This document shows, in pieces, positions 24,108-33,878 of a DNA stretch of 46,156 nucleotides. The DNA is from Bacillus sp. V3B (lineage in GTDB: Bacteria; Bacillota; Bacilli; Bacillales; Cytobacillaceae): positions 1 to 46,156 of the forward strand of contig NZ_JAETXM010000030.1 of the NCBI RefSeq assembly GCF_024494465.1, written 5' to 3'. The notes below the pieces were generated by a model. It saw only the letters and a program-made list of their open reading frames with translations. It was not told the DNA's origin and did no database searches. Position 1 is the first letter of the stretch, and the number at the start of each line of letters is the position of its first letter. Made by a program: the position numbers and the translations under genes.

Positions 24108-25751
24108 TTATTTTCCAAAAGAAGATAAAAACTTCACTCGGTCGCCCACTGGAGGTGTATTATTATCGACTAAAGCTACCTCTAAAACAGCAGGTCCATA
24201 TAAATTTTTGAAGTTGTTCAGCAGGTCCTCGTTAAGATCCTGCATGTCTGTTACTCTATAGCTTGGGATATTCATAGCCGCAGCTACTGCACTAATATCA
24301 ATTGCTTCCTGCTCAAATGATGGGTGTGTGCGATGGAATTGCATCGCATGTCCGTGATATACCATTCCTAAACGAGCGTTATTCATTACTACAAATAGAA
24401 TTGGTATGTTGTATTCCTTTGCTGTTAAGATTTCCATACCATGCATGAAGAAGCATCCGTCACCTGTAATACATACAGTAGGTCGTTCTGGTTCTGCTAA
24501 CTTTGAACCAATTGCAGTTGCAATACCACTTCCCATTGCTCCAAAATGTACATTAATATCGAATGACGTATAATCCAAAACTTTCATATGATGAATGACA
24601 TAAGACATAAATTCACCAATATCAATTGTATATCTAGTTGAGGTAGGCAAATATTTTTGAAGGTGTAGTAGGACATTTATTGTGTTATACTCCTCAGTAA
24701 TTCCCTCAAAATTTTCCTCAGTTTGAACATCCGAATCAGCAGTGTTTCTTGTAAGACCTGCAACTCTTAATTCTTCAATTAGGAAAGCTAAACTTAAATT
24801 GATATCCCCTAGAACAGGTAAGTCAATATTATATTTTCGATTAAATACGGATTGGTCAAAGTCCATTTGGATTGTAAAACGATTTTTCGTAAGATTTACA
24901 TTATAATTATTTGTTGCTGTTTCACCCAAGCTTGAACCAACTATTAATAATACTTGTCCATCACCTTCATTAATCATATTTGAAGGTTTATCATGACCAG
25001 CAAAGCCGAAAACGCCTGCTAGAAGAGGGTGACTTTCTGGGATGAAGCCTTTTGCTACAGGAGTTGTTAGAATGGGCCAATTTAGCATTTCTGCTAACTC
25101 AATTAATTGATCAATGGAATATCTTGCGCCTTGTCCTACAAAAATATAGCCATTTTTTCTTTTTAATAATTCTTGAGCTACGTCTTTAATTGTGTTGAGA
25201 TCAGGAACTATTGCTACTCTCTTAGCTGGAGCCGGTATTTCAATGTCTTGCACGACTTCATGTTGAATATCGAGTGGAATAGCAATATGTACAGGGCCTG
25301 GTACTCCATTTACTGCAATTTCGCATGCTTTTACGACTTCATTTAATAAGTCCTTTGAATCTTTCACTAACACACTATATTTTGTAACTGGCTCGAAAAT
25401 AGGAGTAGCATCTAGCTCTTGAGAAGCGTTTAATCCCATTGTATTCAATGGAACAGAACCAGTTATAAATAAAATTGGTAAATGCTCACGCATGGCGTTT
25501 GCAGCACCTGTTACGAGATTTGTTCCACCAGGGCCACTGCAACCGATACTTACAGTTAACTGATTCGTATATTTTGCATAGGCTGCAGCCATATATGAAG
25601 CTGCACCTTCATGTTTTGTTACAATCGGTGTAATTTCGGGAATTTCATTTAGCTCATCAAAAAATGCATTAACTGAACCTGCTGGAATTCCAAAAATATA
25701 CTTTACGCCATTACCTTTTAAATATTCTAGTACAAGTCGAGCTGCTTTCAT
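24108..25751 (-). CDS. Thiamine-diphosphate-dependent enzyme (acetolactate synthase-like family)
   Basis: The minus-strand start ATG 25751 lies 8 nt after AAGGAG; the ATG at 25757 is too close. The 547-aa protein has the three domains of this family. The N-terminal PYR domain has the catalytic Glu in KHEGAASYMAAAYAKYTNQ. The central domain holds GQGARYS and the GFAGHD region. The C-terminal PP domain has the metal/TPP motif GDGCFFMHGMEILTAKEYNI ending with NN. Relatives include acetolactate synthase, pyruvate oxidase and benzoylformate decarboxylase, and the substrate cannot be told from sequence alone. It follows the GGDEF-EAL gene by 17 nt on the same strand, so the two are probably one operon. 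Confidence 0.88.
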   Translation of the reverse strand: MKAARLVLEYLKGNGVKYIFGIPAGSVNAFFDELNEIPEITPIVTKHEGAASYMAAAYAKYTNQLTVSIGCSGPGGTNLVTGAANAMREHLPILFITGSVPLNTMGLNASQELDATPIFEPVTKYSVLVKDSKDLLNEVVKACEIAVNGVPGPVHIAIPLDIQHEVVQDIEIPAPAKRVAIVPDLNTIKDVAQELLKRKNGYIFVGQGARYSIDQLIELAEMLNWPILTTPVAKGFIPESHPLLAGVFGFAGHDKPSNMINEGDGQVLLIVGSSLGETATNNYNVNLTKNRFTIQMDFDQSVFNRKYNIDLPVLGDINLSLAFLIEELRVAGLTRNTADSDVQTEENFEGITEEYNTINVLLHLQKYLPTSTRYTIDIGEFMSYVIHHMKVLDYTSFDINVHFGAMGSGIATAIGSKLAEPERPTVCITGDGCFFMHGMEILTAKEYNIPILFVVMNNARLGMVYHGHAMQFHRTHPSFEQEAIDISAVAAAMNIPSYRVTDMQDLNEDLLNNFKNLYGPAVLEVALVDNNTPPVGDRVKFLSSFGK

Positions 25752-25768
25752 GATCATTCTCCTTCTAT

Positions 25769-28570
25769 TTATAGATTAGAATTATATGAAAAGTATTTTT
25801 TCACGATATTATCAGCCTTTATTGGCTTACTGAAAAAATAACCTTGCATCAAATAACAGCCTTGAGCAGATAAAAATTCTGCTTGTTCCTTTGTCTCGAC
25901 ACCTTCAGCAATCACTTCAAGATTTAAATTTTGGGCTAGCGTAATGATTGTATTTGTAATTGCTGCCTCATCTTCTGTCATTTCTTGTACAAAGGATTTA
26001 TCAATTTTTAATGTAGAAATTGGTAAGTTTTTTAAATAACCTAAAGATGAATAGCCAGTGCCAAAATCATCAATGGCTAATTTAATACCTAATCCATTTA
26101 ATTGTTTCATCGTTTTTAAGGTTAACTCTGTATTTTTAACGATCAGATTTTCTGTGAGCTCTAAATGTAAATACTCAGGTGACAGCTCTACTTTTTCTAA
26201 TACATTTTTGACAATAGAAAATAAATTATTTTGTTCCAACTGACGAACAGACAAATTTACGGACATACTTTTTAATGGGAAACCTTGGTTATGCCACTCC
26301 TTTATCTGCTTACAAGCCTCAGTAAGAACCCACTCACCGATAGGAACAATTAAACCTGTTTCTTCAGAAATCGGAATAAACTTATCTGGTGGAATCATCC
26401 CTTGTTCCGGATGATTCCATCTCACTAAAGCTTCTACTCCTTCAAGCTGATTCGTTTTATAGTTGATTTGTGGTTGATAAAAAAGAACAAAATCATCTTG
26501 TTCTAAAGCCTTGTATAGAGCATTTTCCAGCTTAATATTTTCAAAGGTTCTTATATCCATGCCTTCACTAAAGAAATGATAACTATTGCCTGTCGTCTCT
26601 TTTGATTTGTACATCGCCGTATCCGCATTTTTGATTAACGTTTCTGTAGTATCGCCGTTATCAGGGAATAGACTTATGCCAATACTCGCTTTAATATATA
26701 TTTCATTGTCTAGTAAACTAAAAGGTTTGGAAAAAGTAGTGATGATACTATTAACAACTTTTAAGACATCATTTTTACTGTGAATATGTGGTAAATAGAT
26801 TGCGAATTCGTCCCCACCTTGTCGTGATAACGTTACTGTATCCGGAATGCAATCACGTAAACGATTGGCAACATCTCGTAGTAACCGATCTCCAAAGCTA
26901 TGGCCAAGTGAATCATTTACATATTTAAAGCGGTCTAAATCTAAATATAGTACCGCTAATTTTTCTTCGTTCTCTTTTGCATATATTAACCCTTGAGTTA
27001 ACCTGTCTGTTAAAAGAACTCTGTTAGGTAAATCTGTTAAACTATCAAAATATGCATGGTATGTAATCTCTTCTTCTAATTGTTTTCTTTGAGTTATATC
27101 TTTAAACGTGACAACTTCTCCTACAATTTCGCCTTCTTCTTCTTTTATTAGAGAGATGACATATTCAACGAGAAATTCGGAATTGTCTTTTCTGAAAAAT
27201 TCGCCTTCTTTTAAAGAAAAATTTGGAATTACCTCTAAATCAGATGAAACAATATTTGTTCTTACTGTTTCTTTTCTGTTAAAGATAATACTTACTGTTT
27301 TTCCGATTAATTCGCCTTCTGTTTTGTATCCTAACATGTGAGCACCTGCTGGATTACAAAATGTAATATTTTGATCAAGGTCTAAACCAAAGATTCCTTC
27401 CCCAGCAGAGTTGAGAATTAATTCCTTTTCTCGACTAAGTTGTTGTAATTCTGCTACAACATTTTCAAGTTCTTGGTTTTTTACTGTTATTTCAGATGTT
27501 CTCTCCTCGATAATGACCTCTTGCTTTTCCATATATAAAAGATTTGATAACGTGGCGGCTGTCGCATCAATAATGGATTGGGCTAGTTGTAATTCAGTTT
27601 CCGAATAGAAAAATTCCTTTTCACCAAGATTCACAACAGATATTTGTCCTAAAATCTCGCCCATTGAAATTAAAGGGAACATTAGTAGACCCTTAATACC
27701 AAAATTACAACAAACATCGTGATTAGGTCTATCATCTGTAAATACATCCGGAATGAGAATGGCTTTTCTTGTCTCAAATACTTCTTGCATTACAAGATCA
27801 TTACTTTGGTCTATTTTAATTTTATTATGTGTTTTGATCCATTCTTCTTCTGTCCAGTCACTATCTTTACTTAACTTTGCTGGTTTAATTTTTTTCTCAG
27901 CGATTGGATCTAATAAGTGAACCCCTGTATTGTAAGTATCTAAAACTTGTGCTAAGTAGAAAAAACATTTATCAAGACTCTCTTGCATAGTGGAACACAT
28001 CGATAAATCTCGTGTCGCATCAAGCAGCAGCTGCTTTTCTTTAATGAGATGCTCTTTATAAGCTAAATTGTTTGCATTTTGTATAGCAACAGCAGCCATA
28101 TTTACATATGCTTCAACTGTTTGTATTTCATCCACTGTTAAATTCATTGGTGTTCCATAATCGAATAAAAAAACAAGGCCAAATAACTCATCTTCAAAAG
28201 AGATTGGAAGAACTAATAAAGATTTAATTTGAAATCCTTCAACAGCTCGTGGGTCAGGTCGATTATCTTTTGATGTATCAGGAATATAGATTGTTTTCTT
28301 TGTTTCAATTACTTCTTTTGCTAGCAAATCGAAATTAGTATCAATGACATGCATATCCAGTGTCCATCCATTTATATACTCTGGTTTTCCTACATAGCCT
28401 CTAAATGAGCCATCTTCCTGCGGTAAGTAAATGCCGACGGAATTACACTGGACTATTTCCTCAGATATTGCAATCGTTACCTGCTCCAATACTTCACGTA
28501 AATCGAGCTTCGTATTGATTATTTTAGTTATATTAGCAAGACGGGAATATCTTGTTTGTTCTCTAAACAT
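25769..28570 (-). CDS. GAF-GAF-PAS-GGDEF-EAL cyclic-di-GMP protein
   Basis: This 933-aa cytoplasmic protein has two GAF domains (about 20-165 and 185-345), a PAS domain (380-490), GGDEF (500-660) and EAL (675-925). The GGDEF motif is intact ([13 protein letters not shown]), and no RxxD inhibitory site is seen just upstream. The EAL domain has [30 protein letters not shown] and [11 protein letters not shown], so catalytic residues appear present. It could make and degrade c-di-GMP according to ligands sensed by GAF/PAS. No membrane segment. RBS AAAAAGGAATTG. It is first of a two-gene operon with a TPP enzyme. Confidence 0.93.
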   Translation of the reverse strand: MFREQTRYSRLANITKIINTKLDLREVLEQVTIAISEEIVQCNSVGIYLPQEDGSFRGYVGKPEYINGWTLDMHVIDTNFDLLAKEVIETKKTIYIPDTSKDNRPDPRAVEGFQIKSLLVLPISFEDELFGLVFLFDYGTPMNLTVDEIQTVEAYVNMAAVAIQNANNLAYKEHLIKEKQLLLDATRDLSMCSTMQESLDKCFFYLAQVLDTYNTGVHLLDPIAEKKIKPAKLSKDSDWTEEEWIKTHNKIKIDQSNDLVMQEVFETRKAILIPDVFTDDRPNHDVCCNFGIKGLLMFPLISMGEILGQISVVNLGEKEFFYSETELQLAQSIIDATAATLSNLLYMEKQEVIIEERTSEITVKNQELENVVAELQQLSREKELILNSAGEGIFGLDLDQNITFCNPAGAHMLGYKTEGELIGKTVSIIFNRKETVRTNIVSSDLEVIPNFSLKEGEFFRKDNSEFLVEYVISLIKEEEGEIVGEVVTFKDITQRKQLEEEITYHAYFDSLTDLPNRVLLTDRLTQGLIYAKENEEKLAVLYLDLDRFKYVNDSLGHSFGDRLLRDVANRLRDCIPDTVTLSRQGGDEFAIYLPHIHSKNDVLKVVNSIITTFSKPFSLLDNEIYIKASIGISLFPDNGDTTETLIKNADTAMYKSKETTGNSYHFFSEGMDIRTFENIKLENALYKALEQDDFVLFYQPQINYKTNQLEGVEALVRWNHPEQGMIPPDKFIPISEETGLIVPIGEWVLTEACKQIKEWHNQGFPLKSMSVNLSVRQLEQNNLFSIVKNVLEKVELSPEYLHLELTENLIVKNTELTLKTMKQLNGLGIKLAIDDFGTGYSSLGYLKNLPISTLKIDKSFVQEMTEDEAAITNTIITLAQNLNLEVIAEGVETKEQAEFLSAQGCYLMQGYFFSKPIKADNIVKKYFSYNSNL

Positions 28571-28868
28571 ATAGTATCAATTCCTTTTTAGAATAATATA
28601 GTAAGATTATATCCTATAATTTATGAGAGAAAATAAAAAAATCGCATTTGGACTATTTAAGGTGAATCTTACCCTAAGTAAATGAGGTTTTTATTGTTTG
28701 GAATATATAAAGGTTTTGTACCAAATATTATATGGTAATTAAATACTGATATATTGATTTATGTAATAAATGTAAAAATAAGAATATATTATTACCATGT
28801 ATAAGCTTATCTTAAGCCCTAATTCCTTTTAAGGAGTTAGGGCTATTTCTATTTTAGGAGGAGAAACC
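28571..28868. other. Intergenic, upstream of the GGDEF-EAL operon and a small-ORF pair
   Basis: AT-rich region holding the likely promoter of the minus-strand operon (a TATAAT about 45 nt upstream of that start, read on the minus strand) and, near its right end, the hairpin at 28815-28844. No credible ORF. Confidence 0.5.
28815..28844 (+). terminator. Leader terminator/attenuator-like hairpin before the small ORFs
   Basis: AGCCCTAATTCCT pairs with AGGAGTTAGGGCT (one mismatch) around a 4-nt loop and is followed by ATTTCTATTTT. The T tract is interrupted. It lies 24 nt before the first small ORF, so it may attenuate that transcript. Confidence 0.5.
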
Positions 28869-28937
28869 ATGAATCGATACGTAATGAAGCTAATGAAACG
28901 TAAGCCCCCATTCAAACAACGCATATTAAACACGTAG
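28869..28937 (+). CDS. 22-residue leader-like ORF
   Basis: ATG 28869 follows the near-perfect ribosome site TAGGAGGAG at good spacing. The product MNRYVMKLMKRKPPFKQRIL ends NT and is basic and not recognised. Its stop codon lies in the left arm of a hairpin that covers the ribosome site of the next small ORF, so its translation may open that site. Confidence 0.45.
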   Translation: MNRYVMKLMKRKPPFKQRILNT

Positions 28938-28978
28938 CACCTCTTGGTACGATACTTTTATCAATCAAAGGAGGTGCT
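28936..28978 (+). promoter_or_regulatory. SD-sequestering hairpin between two small ORFs
   Basis: AGCACCTC (28936-28943) is complementary to GAGGTGCT (28971-28978), which contains most of the ribosome site AAAGGAGGTG of the second small ORF. The stop codon of the first small ORF overlaps the left arm at 28935-28937. This is the geometry of translational coupling or attenuation. Confidence 0.5.
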
Positions 28979-28984
28979 TTTCCT

Positions 28985-29083
28985 ATGCCACAACAAAAAT
29001 TAACCATCGTCTCCGTTACATTACATGCCGAAAATAAAAAATCTTTACCATCCACTTCTTCAACAAGGTCTTCGTTACTGTGA
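28985..29083 (+). CDS. 32-residue ORF with strong ribosome site
   Basis: ATG 28985 lies 8 nt after AAAGGAGGTG. The product begins MPQQKLTIVSVTLHAENKKS and ends STRSSLL. It is serine/threonine-rich with no recognisable domain. It may be a small functional peptide, or the start of a decayed gene whose downstream part is lost. Confidence 0.4.
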   Translation: MPQQKLTIVSVTLHAENKKSLPSTSSTRSSLL

Positions 29084-29104
29084 CGCTTCGAAAGAAGAGA
29101 GATG

Positions 29105-29563
29105 CTAGTTTCCTAAAACAAAGCAGAGAGTGACAATTTGGCTATTAGTCAACCCTGTTACTCTTTTTATACGATTTAAAGAGCACCAGCGCTTTTGTTC
29201 AATTGTAATTTGATAAGGTTTTGTATTTTCGAGTTCTCTAAGGGGTAAGAAATACGTTTTGTAGTGGTCTAAATACATCTCACGGTCAGTGATGGAAATC
29301 TTATGAAGTTTGGGCAAGTAGGTTAGTTGGTTATTTATTTCATTAGTTGGTTTGAGTAATGTGATTTCTCTTGGCAGATAGATCGTTGTTCTCTTAGGTG
29401 ATGTCATACTTGGTATTTGTTTTGTATTGATCATTTTCCTATCCATTATCGAACCATAGCGTAAGCAATGATTAAAAGGACAATAGATTCTCGTCACTGT
29501 ACGCCCCAAATGAACTATATAAATTAAACGTTTGTAGTTCAAAAATGAATATCTATCAATCAA
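29105..29563 (-). CDS. Hypothetical or decaying ORF
   Basis: The frame is open for 152 codons but I see no ribosome site at the first ATG. An internal ATG (about 29434) after AGG-like sequence is possible. The product is basic and rich in Thr, Ile and Leu (for example IYLPREITLLKPTNEINNQL) and matches nothing I recognise. It could be a remnant. It converges on the small-ORF pair. Confidence 0.3.
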   Translation of the reverse strand: MIDRYSFLNYKRLIYIVHLGRTVTRIYCPFNHCLRYGSIMDRKMINTKQIPSMTSPKRTTIYLPREITLLKPTNEINNQLTYLPKLHKISITDREMYLDHYKTYFLPLRELENTKPYQITIEQKRWCSLNRIKRVTGLTNSQIVTLCFVLGN

Positions 29564-29724
29564 TCATTTAATAATTGGTTTAGTGTTAACAACTATGTCT
29601 CGAAATTAGAACAACCTAAGGTCAGAAAGAAGAGGACAATATCCCCTATTTATTTTACGGATCTAGGATGTATAACATGGTATAATATTACTATATAATT
29701 TCAGGATAAGCACGGGGACGCTTG

Positions 29725-29755
29725 TCTTGCTTCTTTTTAGTCCTAGGAAGCAAGA
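29725..29755 (+). promoter_or_regulatory. Leader hairpin upstream of the 934-aa membrane protein gene
   Basis: TCTTGCTTC (29725-29733) pairs perfectly with GAAGCAAGA (29747-29755), about 35 nt before the chosen start. An extended -10 promoter-like TGGTATAAT occurs upstream near 29680. No T run follows, so it is not an obvious terminator. Confidence 0.4.
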
Positions 29756-29790
29756 GAAATCGTTCTTTTGATTTTAGGGGGATGTTAGGT

Positions 29791-32595
29791 TTGATAAACA
29801 GCAGTTTACGGGAGAAGTTGCTAAAATGGAGAGATTGGGAAATCAAGCGTGGCTCTCAAGTAGCTCAAGAGGTCGATAAATTCATACAACAGCTTAGTCA
29901 GCCTTATGATATATTCTGGACTGGTGAAGCCGTACAAAGCAGCTTGCTATTAGATACATTGTTATCCGTGGACCTATTTGCAAAAATAGGTCCAGAAGTT
30001 GGCGGAATTAAGTTTCATATTCAGTATGGATTAAAGAAGGCTTTCAAGGCTTTTTTTCAAAATGGTCAGCCGCGTATCATCAATGATCAGGCCTTTCAGC
30101 TATTATTGACGGAAAAGGACGGGCCATGGAAAAAGGCAAGGAACCAGCTAAAAGAAATCGTTATGACTCTGCCAAATGATGTACTGCGATCTACTTCCAT
30201 TGTTTATAGTCCATGGAGTCAGCATGAAAAACTCATGACTGTTCCGAACCTGAGTAAATATCCATGGGCAGTTATTGCAATAGGGGATCAGCCGCTTTCT
30301 GGCAATCAGCTCACGTATATTCGTTCTATTTTGGAACAACCAAGGATTCATACCTGGGTTGAAGGAAGTCATCCATTTCTTGAAAATGAGTATACCTATG
30401 AAGCTATCAGTATAGAACAACTATCTATCATAAGCGATGCACTGAGAGAAAATCAAAATCTATCTTCTTATCAAGCTAATCTGTTTTATGATCTTATCAG
30501 CCAGCCCATGACTAAACTTTACGATGAAATCTATCCCTTTTATGAAAATACTATAGATCCCATGCATCATGAGGTCCAACGGTTTTTATTGCAGGAAGAA
30601 CAGTGGAAAGAATCTCAAAAGAAACATCATCAATGGATGGATGCCCATCACCAATTCCGGGAAATCTTAAGAGAATGGAATACGCTGAAAATAAAGGATA
30701 TGGACTCTTTAACAAAGGCATTGGAAGAAATAGGTTCGTTTGCAAATAAAATAGGGGCAAGAGAGAATTATGTGGAATTACTCGAGGAATGGGATCAATT
30801 TGTATGCCCACAATATAAAGCGTATCATCGGTCATTTTCCACCTATTTTCAAAATGCGAAAAAACACCGTGAAGAATTAGTGTCTCTTTCTTCCAGATGG
30901 CCTTCTGTCAAGAAACCTTTTATTTTTTTCTCTAAACTCGAGGATTACTATTTTGATGTAGAAGAGTGCAATGAAAATGGTGCAAGATTAAATGGAGAGG
31001 CCAATAGGATAGAAAATGCTCAAAAAGAAATGCGAGATACATTTCAACGTTTTCAAGTAAAGGTTAAAGGGTTATTGCAAAAGTTAGATGCTGTATTGCT
31101 GTGGAAAATGAAGACTCAACATCAAAGGTATGAACAATGGTTACAGCGAAGATTACAAAACTCGAGATGGAATGAAGAAATAATTAATGAAGTAACGATG
31201 AAGGTAAAAATGTGGAAAACGTCTTTAGGATATATCAATCCGCTGCTTCAGTTGTATGAATACAAAGATAGAGCTTATTTTGAAAATACGATTAATTTGT
31301 ATGAAAACCTTCAAGAAATAACAAAGACTGAACAATTGGAAAAAGGGAAGAAGCGTCTAGATGGGTTGTATAAGAAAAGAAAATATCCGAATTTGAATGA
31401 ATCAATAGACGGACCTTCGATTCAATTGGAACAATGTACTATGAATGTGAAGCAATACTTGTCAGGTAGAATTAAGATTAATTTACCATCCTACATAGAA
31501 AAACTTAGAAGAAGGCGTAATAAAGTTGCTGCTATTTTAGTTCTAGGAGTCACTTTTTGGGTAGGGACCGCCATTTTAGGAGATGAAAATGTCTACTCTT
31601 ATTCTTATGATGAGGGGTCTTCTCAATTCGATCATCAATCGTATGAACATATGGAAGAAGATGACGTGGATGTAGAGGGTCAGGTTGATTTAGTAGCTGA
31701 AGAGGTTTCAGAACCACCCATCATTTTTCAAGTTGATGAAGAAGGTTTAACGCAGTTCCTTGATGATTTCCGTAACGATTACATGAGTGCATTAAATTAC
31801 AGGGATTTTTCGAGGATAGCACCTTATTTATTCAATCAAGGATATGCATATAGTGAACTTGCTAACTATATTTTATCGTTAACGGATAATGGATATTATT
31901 TTGAGTTTTATCATTTGTCTATTAATGGAATTGAAAATATGGGAGATAATCGCTACAAAGTTCATGTATATGAAACCTTTGATTTTACGAACAGTGAGGG
32001 CCAAGTCACTTTTTATGAGAGAGAAAAAAGCTATACGATACAGGCACTAAGTGAGACGAACTTCGCCATTGAAAGAATTGATATTACTTCAACAAATAAA
32101 GAAGAAATAGCAACGAATGAAGAGGGTGTAGAGGAAGCTGCAGTAGAAGAAGCTATAGTAGAGGAAGTCGTAGTCGAAGATGTCGTAGTGGTGGAAGATG
32201 AAGTGGCTCCTGCTATCACAGAATCTGAGATGTTAAGCTTTATCAATCGTTATTATGATGATTACGTTATGGCTTATAATGGGGAAGGCTTTGAGAGAGT
32301 TGCCTGGGCTTATGATCTGAATAGTGAAGAAGCTCAAAAGGTAGAGGCAGATATTCAAACTGTAAATGAAATTAATCTTACTATGTACAACGAAAGTCTA
32401 GAAATTAAGGGGATTGAATATAACGGAGATTCTTATGATGTTGTTGTGACTTTTGTTGATCAGTATATAGAACCCGATGGATCGACGAATAAAGAAAAAT
32501 TTGATGGACATTATCGCGTGCAAGCGGTAGATGGTTCCTTCATCATGGAAGAGTTTGTTGGTGCTTCATATGTATATCCGGAATTTAATGAGTAA
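29791..32595 (+). CDS. Large single-pass membrane protein with two NTF2-like extracellular domains
   Basis: I place the start at TTG 29791, 9 nt after AGGGGG. The 934-aa protein has a ~575-residue helical cytoplasmic part without a recognisable catalytic motif, rich in coiled-coil sequence between about 270 and 560. One membrane helix lies at about 580-598 (AAILVLGVTFWVGTAILG). The exterior holds two NTF2-like folds: DEEGLTQFLDDFRNDYMSAL then NYRDFSRIAPYLF, and SEMLSFINRYYDDYVMAYNG. They are separated by an acidic Val/Glu repeat linker encoded at about 32110-32210. The outer domains resemble the C-terminal NTF2-like domain of TcaA-type proteins, suggesting envelope sensing. Function is unknown. 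Confidence 0.8.
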   Translation: MINSSLREKLLKWRDWEIKRGSQVAQEVDKFIQQLSQPYDIFWTGEAVQSSLLLDTLLSVDLFAKIGPEVGGIKFHIQYGLKKAFKAFFQNGQPRIINDQAFQLLLTEKDGPWKKARNQLKEIVMTLPNDVLRSTSIVYSPWSQHEKLMTVPNLSKYPWAVIAIGDQPLSGNQLTYIRSILEQPRIHTWVEGSHPFLENEYTYEAISIEQLSIISDALRENQNLSSYQANLFYDLISQPMTKLYDEIYPFYENTIDPMHHEVQRFLLQEEQWKESQKKHHQWMDAHHQFREILREWNTLKIKDMDSLTKALEEIGSFANKIGARENYVELLEEWDQFVCPQYKAYHRSFSTYFQNAKKHREELVSLSSRWPSVKKPFIFFSKLEDYYFDVEECNENGARLNGEANRIENAQKEMRDTFQRFQVKVKGLLQKLDAVLLWKMKTQHQRYEQWLQRRLQNSRWNEEIINEVTMKVKMWKTSLGYINPLLQLYEYKDRAYFENTINLYENLQEITKTEQLEKGKKRLDGLYKKRKYPNLNESIDGPSIQLEQCTMNVKQYLSGRIKINLPSYIEKLRRRRNKVAAILVLGVTFWVGTAILGDENVYSYSYDEGSSQFDHQSYEHMEEDDVDVEGQVDLVAEEVSEPPIIFQVDEEGLTQFLDDFRNDYMSALNYRDFSRIAPYLFNQGYAYSELANYILSLTDNGYYFEFYHLSINGIENMGDNRYKVHVYETFDFTNSEGQVTFYEREKSYTIQALSETNFAIERIDITSTNKEEIATNEEGVEEAAVEEAIVEEVVVEDVVVVEDEVAPAITESEMLSFINRYYDDYVMAYNGEGFERVAWAYDLNSEEAQKVEADIQTVNEINLTMYNESLEIKGIEYNGDSYDVVVTFVDQYIEPDGSTNKEKFDGHYRVQAVDGSFIMEEFVGASYVYPEFNE

Positions 32596-32616
32596 TTTTT
32601 TAGTAGTATCATCATG

Positions 32617-32648
32617 AAAAAAGGTGACCGTAGTTGGTCACCTTTTTT
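32617..32648. terminator. Bidirectional terminator
   Basis: AAAAAAGGTGACC and GGTCACCTTTTTT form a perfect 13-bp stem with a 6-nt loop between two convergent genes. It can terminate both. Confidence 0.92.
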
Positions 32649-32650
32649 CC

Positions 32651-33526
32651 TTACACATAATCCATCTGTCCATCATTATCGAAATCCCTGTCAAAGCGAT
32701 CATGCTGTCCGTCATTATCCATATCTCGGTCAAGCCCATCATACTCGCCGTCGTTGTCTAAATCTGAATCATACATGTCGGGCATTCCATCGTTGTCTAA
32801 GTCAATATCGTATGGATCGTACATTCCATCATTATCCATATCATTGTCTAAATAGTCCCACTGTTGATCATTATCTAAATCATGATCTAAAATGACTGCA
32901 TCTTCGGGTATGTTCATTTGCATATAACTCGTTGCGGCAGCTTCATTGTAGGAATCATCAGTATAAATCTCTTCTTCAAATCCAAAATCCATTTCTGACA
33001 GGGGGACTTCTGGAAAGGAAAAGGACGGAAATTCCATGGTGCTAGTTGTGGCGTTTAATAATGTGCTTTCTGAAGCTATTGCCCAGTCTTGGATTCCTGA
33101 TAAGTCAGCCCCAGAAGTCATCATTTCGCTAGCAAAGACATCTTCCTCTAACGCAAAGTCTACAGAATCAGGGTCAAAGTCAAAGTCAGTATCGATATCA
33201 GTATCGATATCTACATTGCCAATGCCAAAAACTACTAATCCTAATGTAAGAGCTCCTAATATAAACAAGAATGGCAGTCTAAAAGACCGAGATATAGAGG
33301 CTAATGTGATCCAAGATACGATGGCAAAAGTCACAAGGAATCCTACATAATCCGAATTATTTATACTAGAATCTATTTTTGGAACAATATAGGAAATAAC
33401 AAATGTAAAGAAAAGTATCTGTAATCCAACACCAATCCAAAATTGTTTCATAAAAAGGATTCTAACGAGTTTGATTACACGGTACGCAATCAAGATAAAA
33501 ATAATAATACCTAATAGCACAAGCAT
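32651..33526 (-). CDS. Membrane protein with C-terminal calcium-type DxDNDG repeats
   Basis: This 291-aa protein begins with about four membrane helices (MLVLLGIIIFILIAYRVIKL; LQILFFTFVISYIV; FLVTFAIVSWITLA; FLFILGALTLGLVVFGIG). A middle acidic region follows. The last ~80 residues hold about seven repeats of the form DxDNDGxxDxxD (for example DLDNDGMPDMYDSDLDNDGE), the thrombospondin type 3 calcium-binding pattern, here likely extracellular. RBS AGGGGGC. It lies convergent to the 934-aa membrane protein. No enzyme domain is seen. Confidence 0.8.
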   Translation of the reverse strand: MLVLLGIIIFILIAYRVIKLVRILFMKQFWIGVGLQILFFTFVISYIVPKIDSSINNSDYVGFLVTFAIVSWITLASISRSFRLPFLFILGALTLGLVVFGIGNVDIDTDIDTDFDFDPDSVDFALEEDVFASEMMTSGADLSGIQDWAIASESTLLNATTSTMEFPSFSFPEVPLSEMDFGFEEEIYTDDSYNEAAATSYMQMNIPEDAVILDHDLDNDQQWDYLDNDMDNDGMYDPYDIDLDNDGMPDMYDSDLDNDGEYDGLDRDMDNDGQHDRFDRDFDNDGQMDYV

Positions 33527-33878
33527 AAAATAGCCCCCTAGAACTAGTCATGGGAATATTTTACCATAAAATAAGAAGTGAGGGGAAGTGGTCTTCGTCC
33601 CTGTGACACTCCGAAAAACCTTGTTTCATAGATTGTTCCACAAAATGGATGCTAATCAAATTTTTATTCTGTTTATAATTAGTAATTAAGGACCTTATGA
33701 AACGCTAGAACTGCCCCCACGTTTAATGAGATAGCCTTTTTTTGCGTGGGAGTTTGAAAAATATTTTCTGAAAGGGAAAGTCAGCACCATTTAACAATTT
33801 TAGCCAACCTGTTTGAATCATAAATTTGTCTGACTGATAAATACTATGCTTATACATCTAGAAGAAAGGGGTAGGATT
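33527..33878. other. Intergenic region of about 350 bases
   Basis: It holds the promoters of two divergent genes and no credible ORF. A short segment (CTTGTTTCATAGATTGTT, about 33620) resembles sequence near 35220-35240, possibly a decayed shared remnant. Nothing else stands out. Confidence 0.4.

Noticed and set aside
24017-24211. 64-codon plus-strand ORF across the convergent terminator
   Set aside because: It overlaps the bidirectional hairpin and the antisense end of the TPP-enzyme gene.
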